Counted from the stretch's first letter, positions 1 through 4,947 are shown. The stretch: 5,106 bases of DNA from DHVE2 group archaeon (GCA_027056155.1 JALULR010000274.1:1-5106), one strand, 5' to 3'. A program made the numbers and translations. Notes: generated by a model from the sequence alone, not told the origin.

Positions 1-152
1 AGTGGTATAAAAAATATTCCCGCAGGAATGTGATCGAATCTGTGTTTCATTCTTTTAAGAGTAATGTTGGTGATTATGTGTTTTCCAGCTCGTTCTACAC
101 CGCTTCCAAACTAATCCTCTTCAAAGTTATCGCCTATAATCTCTATGTTTAA
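1..152 (+). mobile_element. Right-hand part of an insertion sequence (partial)
   Basis: This is inferred from the transposase C-terminus. The element must continue upstream of the window. Its right end probably lies between the transposase stop at 152 and the MFS promoter near 215, but with the left end missing the terminal inverted repeat and any target duplication cannot be identified. The stretch 193-210 (GGAATTCAACTTAACCCC) is a possible terminal repeat only because of its position. The coordinates given cover the part supported by coding sequence. Confidence 0.55.
3..152 (+). CDS. DDE transposase, C-terminal fragment (5' end outside window)
   Basis: The frame is open from the first bases of the window and ends at TAA 150-152, giving the last 49 residues of a protein whose start lies upstream. 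Residues 5-19 of the fragment (YSRRNVIESVFHSFK) fit the Y-(2)-R-(3)-E-(6)-K signature of IS4-superfamily transposases exactly: Tyr5, Arg8, Glu12 and Lys19. Glu12 would be the third acid of the DDE catalytic triad. The tail, with FKVIAYNLYV, matches the usual 'K-x-x-x-YN' ending of these proteins. Such enzymes cut and join the ends of their own insertion sequence. The piece reads cleanly to its stop with no frameshift, but whether the whole gene is intact cannot be judged. The exact IS family is not resolved. Confidence 0.82.
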   Translation, partial: WYKKYSRRNVIESVFHSFKSNVGDYVFSSSFYTASKLILFKVIAYNLYV

Positions 153-190
153 TTTTTCTTATTTTTTATTCCTATTTTTACATGTTTTTT
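153..190 (+). terminator. T-rich terminator after the transposase
   Basis: Four T-runs of five to six bases follow the transposase stop directly (about 153-157, 162-167, 175-179 and 185-190), with no strong hairpin. Archaeal RNA polymerase terminates on such U-rich tracts without needing a stem. The position right after the stop makes termination of the transposase transcript the likely role, and it would also insulate the following MFS gene. Confidence 0.5.
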
Positions 191-214
191 GAGGAATTCA
201 ACTTAACCCCAAAT

Positions 215-230
215 TAGAAAAGATATATAT
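215..230 (+). promoter_or_regulatory. BRE/TATA promoter of the MFS gene
   Basis: A purine-rich BRE-like run (AGAAAAGA) leads into TATATAT at 224-230. With the usual archaeal spacing of about 26 bases, transcription would begin near 252-254. That leaves a short leader holding a GGTG ribosome site and the ATG at 264, and places the in-frame TTG at 243 outside the mRNA. Confidence 0.6.
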
Positions 231-254
231 GTAGTATGCGTATTGCTTCTAAGC

Positions 255-258
255 GGTG
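255..258 (+). promoter_or_regulatory. Ribosome binding site deciding the MFS start
   Basis: GGTG lies five bases before ATG 264, the usual archaeal anti-16S match and spacing. Together with the TATA position it favours ATG 264 over the upstream in-frame TTG 243 and GTG 258. Confidence 0.55.
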
Positions 259-263
259 TGAGA

Positions 264-1538
264 ATGGCATCTCTCGGCAAGAACTTCTGGCTCTTCGTTA
301 CGGGGCGCTTTGTTTCTCAGTTTGGCTGGGCAGTGCAAGATGTAGCTATACCCCTCTACGTCCTTGATCAGACGCAAAGTGGCAGCATGATGTCCATTTT
401 TGTACTTGCCGAAATGTTACCATTTGCACTTCTCCCATTTGCAGGCGTGCTTAGCGATCGCTACAATCGCAAGCATATGATGGTAGGATTTGATTTGATA
501 AGAGGTGCCATTCTTCTTGCGGTAATCGCCTTCAATTTCTTGGCAATAGACCAGCTTCTCCTAATCACCATAATTCTTTCTTTCATGGGCGCTTTTTTCG
601 GGGCCGCAACCAACGCTCTGTTCCCCGAATTGGTACCGGAAAAAGAGTTAGAAAGGGCGAATTCAGTCTCATCTACATTCAACATAATCGCCATGTTAGT
701 GGGCCCTGCCATGGGCGGATTGCTCTACGGAATCGGTGGAATCATGCTCCCTGTGCTCGTTAACGGCCTGAGCTTCTTCGGCTCTGGATTATTCGAACTC
801 TTTATTCATTACGAGTGGAAAACGAAGAAAATAAGCAACGCAAAAGAAATTATGACGGATTTAAAAGAAGGGCTGCGATTTTTAAGGAAGAGCAAGTATT
901 TACTCGTTCTCATGACCTTTGCACTCTCCTTGAATGCGCTAGGCCAGCCATTGGGAGCGATTTTGCTACCTTATGTGATAAGAGAGGTCTTGAAATTCAG
1001 CAGCCTGCAGTTTGGGCTTATTGAAAGTACATTTATGGCAGGGGCAATAGTGGGAAACATGGTTATCGCTCTGAAATTGGTGAAAAAACCGGCCAAGTAC
1101 ATTTTTCACAGCTTGGTGATAAATGGAATAATACTGCTCGTGTTCATCTGGTTGATATCCCCGATGTCGTCTTTGAGCGTTACCATGGCATTTTTGACCC
1201 TTGCAATTATCTCGGTGATATTAGGCTCTGCAGAGGCTTTCATGAACGTACCTTTAGAGGCAAAAATTCAAAGAGCGGTGCCCAACGAGCTCCGCGGTAG
1301 AGTTCTTTCAATATTCATCGTTATGGTCAACGTGCTCACACCACTTGGAATATTGGTCATAGGTCCTCTTTTAGATTTATATCCCGCGTGGTTAATCGCC
1401 ACTGGCATGTGGTTCATTATGGGTATTGTTGTTCTGTATTTCTGGGCAAAGCATAGAAACGAGCTTACTACCGAGCCGCAAACTAAAGACGCAAAAGAAG
1501 ATACAGAACTGAGTAAAAATGAAAAAAGTAGCATTTAG
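264..1538 (+). CDS. MFS exporter, DHA3/EntS-like, 12 transmembrane segments
   Basis: A 424-residue integral membrane protein of the major facilitator superfamily. Hydrophobic stretches are spaced as in a 12-segment transporter, with a charged loop near residues 183-213 between the halves. The MFS motif A is clear at 61-70 (GVLSDRYNRK), between helices 2 and 3. The segment LFPELVPEKELERANS (about 120-135) and VPNELRGRV (about 339-347) are typical of the DHA3 group, which includes Mef-like macrolide exporters and the enterobactin exporter EntS. Proton-driven export of a small molecule is therefore likely, but the substrate cannot be read from sequence. The last ~25 residues are a charged cytoplasmic tail. 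The gene stands alone between an insertion-sequence end and a convergent translation operon, and its stop overlaps that operon's last stop by 4 bases. Its GC content looks somewhat higher than its neighbours' in lines I sampled, so transfer is possible. Confidence 0.9.
   Translation: MASLGKNFWLFVTGRFVSQFGWAVQDVAIPLYVLDQTQSGSMMSIFVLAEMLPFALLPFAGVLSDRYNRKHMMVGFDLIRGAILLAVIAFNFLAIDQLLLITIILSFMGAFFGAATNALFPELVPEKELERANSVSSTFNIIAMLVGPAMGGLLYGIGGIMLPVLVNGLSFFGSGLFELFIHYEWKTKKISNAKEIMTDLKEGLRFLRKSKYLLVLMTFALSLNALGQPLGAILLPYVIREVLKFSSLQFGLIESTFMAGAIVGNMVIALKLVKKPAKYIFHSLVINGIILLVFIWLISPMSSLSVTMAFLTLAIISVILGSAEAFMNVPLEAKIQRAVPNELRGRVLSIFIVMVNVLTPLGILVIGPLLDLYPAWLIATGMWFIMGIVVLYFWAKHRNELTTEPQTKDAKEDTELSKNEKSSI
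1515..1527 (-). terminator. U-tract terminator of the zinc-ribbon/aEF-1beta operon
   Basis: Read on the minus strand, T6 (1527-1522) and T5 (1519-1515) lie 8-20 bases beyond the aEF-1beta stop. They sit inside the Lys/Asn-rich tail codons of the convergent MFS gene, so one stretch would serve as coding sequence on one strand and as an archaeal U-tract terminator on the other. No strong stem accompanies it. Confidence 0.45.
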
Positions 1539-1801
1539 ATAAGAGTTACTTCGTTTACCACAACACCCTGCACGTTGTCAATATCTTGCAGTAGTGACTC
1601 TATCTTGTCTGATATACCGCCCTCATCTTTAACAATTACGCGGACGATAAGCGCTTTTAAACCAAATGCTATATCTTCCACGCTAAAATCGTTTATTTTA
1701 GCTATTCCTGCAAGTTTCTCTTCAACATCTTTTTTAATCTGATCTAGGTCCACATCTACGCCCGTTGGCATTATTTTATAGGTTATTAGAACGTCACCCA
1801 T
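1535..1801 (-). CDS. ef1b: Archaeal elongation factor 1-beta (EF-1alpha nucleotide exchange factor)
   Basis: An 88-residue protein, the normal size for archaeal aEF-1beta, which corresponds to the catalytic C-terminal domain of eukaryotic eEF1B-alpha. It catalyses GDP release from EF-1alpha in the cytoplasm during translation elongation. The family core is plain: the start (GDVLITYKIMPTGVDVD), the central IAFGLKALIV at about 65-74 of the way through its beta-sheet half (residues 45-54), and the DEGG...IESLL...V..V segment that closes the ferredoxin-like fold. The ATG start has a strong GAGGTGAT ribosome site just upstream, overlapping the stop of the zinc-ribbon gene. It is the second gene of a two-gene operon, with only 10 bases between the reading frames. 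The stop overlaps the convergent MFS stop by 4 bases. Identification is confident. Confidence 0.95.
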   Translation of the reverse strand: MGDVLITYKIMPTGVDVDLDQIKKDVEEKLAGIAKINDFSVEDIAFGLKALIVRVIVKDEGGISDKIESLLQDIDNVQGVVVNEVTLI

Positions 1802-1805
1802 CTAT

Positions 1806-1813
1806 ATCACCTC
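1806..1813 (-). promoter_or_regulatory. Strong Shine-Dalgarno site of aEF-1beta
   Basis: The minus strand reads GAGGTGAT four bases before ATG 1801, an excellent match to the archaeal 16S 3' end. It overlaps the TGA of the upstream zinc-ribbon gene (1812-1814), which suggests coupled translation of the two frames. Confidence 0.7.
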
Positions 1814-1979
1814 ATGGTCCCTCAAATCCACAGTTTGGACATTTATACGGTATGCTCTGCTCTCTACACCTATTGCATCTCGCAATTAGTGTGCCGCAGT
1901 TAGGGCAGTGAAACACCACTGAGCCTTCGTCAAGACCACGTCCACATGATGTGCAGAATTCTATCGTTTCTTCTTCCAT
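1812..1979 (-). CDS. Small double zinc-ribbon protein (HVO_2753-like)
   Basis: From ATG 1979 this is a 55-residue protein with eight cysteines in four CxxC pairs: C9/C12, C25/C28, C35/C38 and C47/C50. They form two zinc ribbons, and the end (YKCPNCGFEGP) is typical of the archaeal HVO_2753-type family. From memory, members of this family are predicted RNA-binding or translation-associated proteins and commonly sit beside aEF-1beta, as here. It is probably cytoplasmic. The open frame continues upstream for 32 more codons, but these encode an unrelated hydrophobic stretch with no cysteines. ATG 1979 lies 25 bases from a TTTAAA box, fitting a leaderless mRNA. ATG 1991, four codons upstream, is the second choice. 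The biochemical role is not established by the sequence. Confidence 0.88.
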   Translation of the reverse strand: MEEETIEFCTSCGRGLDEGSVVFHCPNCGTLIARCNRCREQSIPYKCPNCGFEGP

Positions 1980-2000
1980 AGGGTGGTGCATGAAGAGGTA

Positions 2001-2010
2001 GTTTAAAAAA
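2001..2010 (-). promoter_or_regulatory. TATA-like box of the zinc-ribbon/aEF-1beta operon
   Basis: The minus strand reads TTTTTTAAAC, with the TTTAAA core centred 25 bases before ATG 1979, so the transcript would begin at or next to the start codon. The upstream flank lacks a good purine-rich BRE, which makes this weaker than the other promoters in the window. A second AT-rich candidate (minus strand TTTTTTTATGTATT, about 2054-2067) would give a leader of roughly 50 bases. Confidence 0.45.
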
Positions 2011-2069
2011 ATTGTGATTATCCTCAAGTTATCACATAACAAGGGAAATCGAAATACATAAAAAAAGTC

Positions 2070-2113
2070 CAGCACCGAAAAAAGTTAAATAACGCTAATT
2101 AATTTAGGTGCTG
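2070..2113. promoter_or_regulatory. Inverted repeat flanking the DtxR-gene promoter (possible operator)
   Basis: CAGCACC at 2070-2076 is the exact reverse complement of GGTGCTG at 2107-2113, and the pair encloses the BRE, TATA box and transcription start region. A nested near-palindrome, CTAATTAATTTAG (2095-2107), lies between the TATA box and the start codon. The placement fits autoregulation by the DtxR-like protein encoded next, but neither element matches the classical DtxR box and binding is inference. Confidence 0.35.
2076..2093 (+). promoter_or_regulatory. BRE/TATA promoter of the dtxR-yggS-tsr3 operon
   Basis: A purine-rich BRE (CGAAAAAAG) precedes TTAAATAA (2085-2092), whose centre lies about 25 bases before GTG 2113. 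This is the spacing expected for a leaderless mRNA. The AGGTG just before the GTG would then be outside the transcript, and is also too close (2 bases) for a normal ribosome site. Confidence 0.6.
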
Positions 2114-2475
2114 TGAAAGAGATTAGGGAGCGGTATATTGAGCGTATGTATGAGCTAAAAAATGAAAAAGGATATATTAGAGCCATAGACTTGGCAAGAT
2201 ACATGAATGTCAAGCCTTCGAGTGTTACAGAGATGCTACAAAAGCTGTCTGCGGAGGGATATGTGAAATACGAAAAATATAGAAATATAGACCTTACGGA
2301 CAAAGGTATCGAGCTCGCGAAGAGGCTAGAAAAGAAGCACAAGGCAATAGAGAAGCTTTTTTTGTATATCGGGGTAAGTGAAGAAAAAGCAACCGAAGAC
2401 GCGTGCCTAATTGAGCATATAATAAGCGAAGAAACCGCAAATAAGATAATAGAGTTTGTGGATAACCGGTTATGA
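2113..2475 (+). CDS. Short DtxR/MntR-family metal-dependent regulator
   Basis: A 120-residue winged-helix regulator. Residues 5-65 form the DNA-binding domain, with the recognition helix around KPSSVTEMLQKL (34-45) and the wing at YVKYEKYRNIDLT. Residues 66-120 form the helical metal-binding and dimerisation part. By hand alignment with DtxR, His76 and Glu80 match H79 and E83, while Cys98, Glu101 and His102 match C102, E105 and H106. The Cys at that place is the iron-type choice; Mn-type MntR has Glu. However, DtxR M10 is Arg7 and H98 is Thr94 here, so both metal sites are altered. The protein has no SH3/FeoA domain and is shorter than MntR (about 140 residues). It likely represses in response to Fe or Mn, possibly including its own operon. 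GTG is chosen from the TATA spacing. Its TGA overlaps the next ATG as ATGA. Confidence 0.88.
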   Translation: MKEIRERYIERMYELKNEKGYIRAIDLARYMNVKPSSVTEMLQKLSAEGYVKYEKYRNIDLTDKGIELAKRLEKKHKAIEKLFLYIGVSEEKATEDACLIEHIISEETANKIIEFVDNRL

Positions 2476-3116
2476 TTGAAAAAAATGTCCGGAGGATTCT
2501 CAGCGAGCTTCCCAAAGGGGTTACTTTACTTGCGGCAACCAAGGGACGCAATATAGATGAAATTAAACGCGCTATTGATGCAGGTGTCCGTGTCATAGGA
2601 GAAAACTATGTCCAAGAAGCATACAAAAAATACAGTGCATTGAGCAGTGATATAGAATGGCATTTCATAGGGCACTTACAGCGCAATAAGGTGAAGCGAG
2701 CTTGCGAAATATTTGACATGATAGAAACCATCGACAGCGAAAACATTGCAATGGAGCTAAGCAAAAGATGCACTGCCCATGGCAAAAAAATGAATGTGCT
2801 AATAGAAATAAATTCGGGAAAGGAGCCAAATAAGAGCGGTGTAGTGCCAGAGCATGCATTAGAGCTTGCAGAAAAGATATTAGAGCTTGATGGACTAAAT
2901 CTAGAAGGCGTAATGACCATGGGCCCAGTAGTCGATAGCGTTGAGCAAATAAGACCTTATTTTAAGCTTACCTATGAAATATATAGCACTCTACGCGAAG
3001 AGTTTGGAGCGAATATTCATTATTTATCTATGGGTATGACAGATACTTGGAAAATTGCCGTTGAAGAAGGTGCAAATATTATTAGAGTCGGGAGGGGTAT
3101 ATTTGGTCCAAGATGA
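2472..3116 (+). CDS. yggS: YggS/PLPBP-family pyridoxal-phosphate homeostasis protein
   Basis: A 214-residue single-domain TIM-barrel protein that binds PLP on a lysine but has no known catalytic reaction. In bacteria and eukaryotes it keeps free PLP in balance and affects amino-acid pools. The PLP lysine is Lys24 in AATKGR. Other family blocks follow in order: GENYVQE (43-49), WHFIGHLQRNK (63-73), INSGKEPNKSG (113-123), GVMTMGP (146-152), LSMGMTD (185-191) and IRVGRGIFG (204-212), the last being a phosphate-binding region. It is a little shorter than the usual 220-235 residues, trimmed mainly at the N-terminus. The ATG overlaps the regulator's stop by four bases, and the 3' end overlaps tsr3 by 14 bases, so translation is probably coupled. 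From memory the family is much commoner in bacteria than in archaea. Confidence 0.94.
   Translation: MIEKNVRRILSELPKGVTLLAATKGRNIDEIKRAIDAGVRVIGENYVQEAYKKYSALSSDIEWHFIGHLQRNKVKRACEIFDMIETIDSENIAMELSKRCTAHGKKMNVLIEINSGKEPNKSGVVPEHALELAEKILELDGLNLEGVMTMGPVVDSVEQIRPYFKLTYEIYSTLREEFGANIHYLSMGMTDTWKIAVEEGANIIRVGRGIFGPR
3091..3097 (+). promoter_or_regulatory. Ribosome binding site deciding the tsr3 start
   Basis: GGAGGGG sits five bases before TTG 3103, inside the last codons of yggS. It supports the TTG at 3103 rather than the upstream in-frame TTG 3055, TTG 3061 or GTG 3070, which would add residues that only mirror yggS in another frame. Confidence 0.6.
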
Positions 3117-3615
3117 GCTTAGGCTGTACATCTTGCATTTGAACCAAGATGACCCTAAAAAATGCACAGCAAAGAAGCTTGCACGATTTGGCTATGTCAG
3201 GTTATACACAAATAAAAGCAAGATACCAAAAGGAAGTGTCGTGCTATCTCCATTTTCAAGCAAGGTAATTGCACCGATAGATAAGAGAGTAGCAGAGCGC
3301 CGCGGTTTGACTGTTATTGATTGCTCATGGCAGCACGCGCGTGAGATATTCTGGAGCATTCGCGGAAACTTTCGTAGACTTCCGTATCTTGTGCCGGTCA
3401 ATCCTGTAAATTACGGGCACCCGGGCAAGCTAAGCAGTGCAGAGGCTCTTGCAGCAGCGCTTTATATCCTAGGAAATAGAAAACAAGCGGAAAAGCTAAT
3501 GAGCATATTTAAATGGGGCCCTAATTTTTTTGTTATGAACAAAGAGCCACTTGATGCGTATGCAAAAGCTAAATCTAGAGACGATGTGATTGCAGAAGAG
3601 CTCTGTTTTATGTGA
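3103..3615 (+). CDS. tsr3: Tsr3 (DUF367), rRNA aminocarboxypropyltransferase
   Basis: A 170-residue protein from TTG 3103, the usual length of archaeal Tsr3. The family moves the 3-amino-3-carboxypropyl group of S-adenosylmethionine to N3 of a hypermodified (pseudo)uridine in the small-subunit rRNA (U1191 in yeast 18S), a late step in ribosome assembly. It uses a SPOUT-like knotted fold. The diagnostic segments are present: LNQDDPKKCTAKKLARFG (13-30), VVLSP (46-50), DCSW (73-76), RRLPYLVPVNPVNYGHPGKL (91-110), SAEALAAALYI (112-122) and FKWGPNFFVMNKEPLDAY (136-153). The NYG-P-L and AEA...ALYI blocks line the SAM pocket in the family. It is the last gene of the dtxR-yggS-tsr3 operon, with its start inside yggS. 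An earlier start is possible but unsupported. Confidence 0.93.
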   Translation: MVQDELRLYILHLNQDDPKKCTAKKLARFGYVRLYTNKSKIPKGSVVLSPFSSKVIAPIDKRVAERRGLTVIDCSWQHAREIFWSIRGNFRRLPYLVPVNPVNYGHPGKLSSAEALAAALYILGNRKQAEKLMSIFKWGPNFFVMNKEPLDAYAKAKSRDDVIAEELCFM

Positions 3616-3669
3616 GTATATTGCAAGAAATTATATTCACCCATAAGTAAATATATAAATTGTCTGCGT

Positions 3670-3680
3670 TTTGCCGCAAA
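3670..3680. promoter_or_regulatory. Palindrome abutting the TATA box of the 3712 operon
   Basis: TTTGC-C-GCAAA is a perfect 5-bp inverted repeat with a one-base centre. It touches the TATA box at 3681, so it occupies the BRE. A protein bound here would block TFB, so a repressor operator is plausible. A TTTGC half-site recurs at 3691-3695 on the other side of the TATA box. The regulator is unknown. Confidence 0.35.
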
Positions 3681-3690
3681 CTTTTATATT
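3681..3690 (+). promoter_or_regulatory. TATA box of the small-protein/yjbQ operon
   Basis: CTTTTATATT, with TTTATAT centred at 3686, is 26 bases before ATG 3712, so the mRNA would begin at the start codon. A second AT-rich box (AAATATATAAAT, 3649-3660) could drive a transcript with a leader of about 30 bases. The T5 run at 3689-3693 may also help end transcripts coming from tsr3. Confidence 0.6.
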
Positions 3691-3711
3691 TTTGCTTATT
3701 TATCCCCATGC

Positions 3712-3948
3712 ATGTGGTTTGTAATGTTTGCAACTGCCAATCCAGACGAATACGGGGACCTGTTGCATCTTATAGAACATTCAAAAACACCAAAAGGTAT
3801 AAAGATTCATAAACGCTTAAAGATATTTGGCAAGCCTGACGCACTCATTGTATTTGAAGCAGATAGCGAAGAGAGCGCTGCAGAGTTTATTAAGCAGTTT
3901 GGACGGGTGAGCGATGTGCGCACACACCTTGCAATAGCCCTCGAATGA
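3712..3948 (+). CDS. Small ferredoxin-like alpha-beta protein, unassigned (GYD/DUF3303-like)
   Basis: A 78-residue soluble protein with no signal peptide or membrane segment. The pattern is strand (WFVMFATA, 2-9), helix (PDEYGDLLHLIEHS, 11-24), strand (GIKIHKRLKIFG, 29-40), strand (DALIVFEA, 43-50), helix (SEESAAEFIKQF, 52-63) and strand (VRTHLAIAL, 69-77). That is the dimeric alpha-beta barrel arrangement seen in GYD and DUF3303 proteins, whose functions are mostly unknown. I recognise the fold type, not the gene, and see no catalytic motif. The ATG lies 26 bases from a TATA box, fitting a leaderless mRNA. Its stop overlaps the yjbQ ribosome site, so the two genes are co-transcribed and probably translationally coupled. 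Confidence 0.78.
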   Translation: MWFVMFATANPDEYGDLLHLIEHSKTPKGIKIHKRLKIFGKPDALIVFEADSEESAAEFIKQFGRVSDVRTHLAIALE

Positions 3949-3952
3949 GGTG
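3947..3952 (+). promoter_or_regulatory. Ribosome binding site of yjbQ
   Basis: GAGGTG overlaps the TGA (3946-3948) of the upstream gene and lies five bases before ATG 3958. This gives both the start of yjbQ and a reason to expect coupling with its neighbour. Confidence 0.65.
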
Positions 3953-3957
3953 TTTTT

Positions 3958-4377
3958 ATGAAAATATATCAAGATGAGTTAAATTTTCGTACTGCAGGGG
4001 AAGTGGATATACTCGATATAACTCAAGATGTGCAGAATATTGTCACGAAATCGGGTATAAAAACGGGCATTGCGCTCGTATTCTGCGTGGGTTCTACATG
4101 CGCTATAAGCACGGTAGAATACGAGCCGGGTCTGAAAAAGGACATACCTGAAGCATTAGAGCGTTTATTTCCAAAACACAATTATTACCATCACGAAGAG
4201 ACATGGCATGATGGAAACGGGCACTCGCATGTGCGAGCGAGTTTTTTAAAACCTGATTTGACCGTGCCCATACAAGACGGAAAATTAGTGCTTGGCACAT
4301 GGCAACAGATAATTTTCTTAGAGTTAGATGTTAGAAAAAGAGCTCGCAGAGTGATAGTTCATGTTCAAGGTAATTGA
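3958..4377 (+). CDS. yjbQ: YjbQ/UPF0047-family protein
   Basis: A 139-residue protein, full length for the YjbQ (UPF0047) family of small trimeric beta-rich proteins. Family blocks are clear: STCAISTVEYEPGL (46-59), a His-rich HDGNGHSHVRASFL (84-97) with probable metal-binding histidines H84, H89 and H91, LTVPIQDGKLVLGTWQQ (101-117), and the final strands RRVIVHVQG. The usual DGPR segment near the end reads DVRKRAR here, a small departure. Some members, including E. coli YjbQ, have been reported to have weak thiamine-phosphate synthase activity, and databases often call them 'secondary thiamine-phosphate synthase enzyme'. The physiological role is unsettled, and nothing nearby points to thiamine synthesis. 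It is the second gene of an operon with the small alpha-beta protein. Its last 13 bases overlap the convergent winged-helix gene. Confidence 0.92.
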   Translation: MKIYQDELNFRTAGEVDILDITQDVQNIVTKSGIKTGIALVFCVGSTCAISTVEYEPGLKKDIPEALERLFPKHNYYHHEETWHDGNGHSHVRASFLKPDLTVPIQDGKLVLGTWQQIIFLELDVRKRARRVIVHVQGN

Positions 4378-4389
4378 ACGCTCTTTTTC
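4334..4389. terminator. Bidirectional inverted-repeat terminator between convergent genes
   Basis: GAAAAAGAGC (4334-4343) is the exact reverse complement of GCTCTTTTTC (4380-4389). The 10-bp arms lie on either side of the overlapping stop codons of yjbQ (4375-4377) and the winged-helix gene (4365-4367), about equally distant from them. On each strand the downstream arm ends in a T5 tract, so each transcript would reach a U-run shortly after its stop. Both arms are inside coding sequence. Confidence 0.5.
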
Positions 4390-4907
4390 AGCTTTTCGAC
4401 CTCTTCGCAGTCCATATTTATGAGAATCAAAATTTCCTTGAGCTTTCGGAGATAGTTCCAGTCCATGTCCCTTTTCAGTCGATTTATATCATCTTTAGTT
4501 ATTTCATCAAGGTAAGTGATAATTTCTTTTAAAGAATCTGCATCTTTTACAGTATATCCAATCTCAGATAGCGCATCAATAACCTCCTGCGCCTCTTTTT
4601 CCTTAAATCTTCTAACAAAAGAGTTATTTTCATACGCTTCCGGTGCTAGAAAAATGGTTTTGATGGTTCTTCCATATATCTTCTCCGGAATGTTATGCAC
4701 TTTCCTCTCGCCGGTGACTTCTACAAGCCCAGCTTTTTCAAGCTTTTTAATGTGCCTGAACACAGTTGATACATCTTTATTAAGAATAGATGCTATTTCT
4801 GATATTGTCATGTCTCTAAATCTTAGAAGCCTAAGAATCTTAGAGCGTGTTTCTTCAACAATTATCTTTATAGTCTCTGGATCTTCAACAATTTCGATTT
4901 CTCTCAT
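4365..4907 (-). CDS. ArsR-like winged-helix transcriptional regulator
   Basis: From ATG 4907 the protein has 180 residues. Residues 9-75 form a winged helix: EDPETIKIIVEETRSKILRL (8-27) is the ArsR-like first part, TISEIASILN (34-43) the first HTH helix, DVSTVFRHIKKLEKAGLV (45-62) the recognition helix, and 63-73 the wing. A motif EKIYGRTIKTIFLAPEA (75-91) follows, then a long charged helical C-terminus of unknown ligand. There is no cysteine metal site of the ArsR/SmtB kind; the only Cys is near the end. Families like this are expanded in euryarchaea as one-component regulators. An upstream in-frame TTG (4973) would add 22 residues. I prefer ATG 4907 because a good BRE/TATA lies 27 bases upstream and family members usually begin just before the 'DPE' segment. 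The target is not evident; the adjacent palindrome and its own promoter are candidates. Confidence 0.85.
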   Translation of the reverse strand: MREIEIVEDPETIKIIVEETRSKILRLLRFRDMTISEIASILNKDVSTVFRHIKKLEKAGLVEVTGERKVHNIPEKIYGRTIKTIFLAPEAYENNSFVRRFKEKEAQEVIDALSEIGYTVKDADSLKEIITYLDEITKDDINRLKRDMDWNYLRKLKEILILINMDCEEVEKLKKSVQLP

Positions 4908-4930
4908 TGCGGGCTCAATAATCTTATCTG

Positions 4931-4947
4931 ATTTATAGTTTTTCCTC
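4931..4947 (-). promoter_or_regulatory. BRE/TATA promoter of the winged-helix gene
   Basis: The minus strand reads GAGGAAAAA (BRE-like, 4947-4939) followed by CTATAAAT (4938-4931). The TATA centre is 27 bases from ATG 4907, so the mRNA would be leaderless or nearly so. This is the best-formed promoter in the window and places the TTG 4973 start upstream of transcription. Confidence 0.62.

Noticed and set aside
243..263. TTG start adding seven residues to the MFS protein
   Set aside because: It lies upstream of the transcription start predicted from the TATA box at 224-230, and GGTG is correctly spaced only for ATG 264.
815..1024. Plus-strand open frame inside the MFS gene
   Set aside because: It is a shadow frame within a well-supported membrane protein, with no family resemblance and no ribosome site. 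The same applies to the antisense frames in the MFS, yggS, tsr3 and yjbQ genes.
1980..2075. N-terminal extension of the zinc-ribbon frame to 87 residues
   Set aside because: The extra residues are hydrophobic, unlike the family, and the family length is about 55-60. They run through the operon's own promoter.
2103..2110. TTTAGGTG as a classical DtxR half-site
   Set aside because: Only one half resembles the DtxR box and no matching second half is present at the right distance.
4516..4938. 140-codon plus-strand frame opposite the winged-helix gene
   Set aside because: Its Ser/Leu/Ile-rich translation is what antisense of a Lys/Glu-rich gene gives, and the minus-strand frame has clear HTH features.
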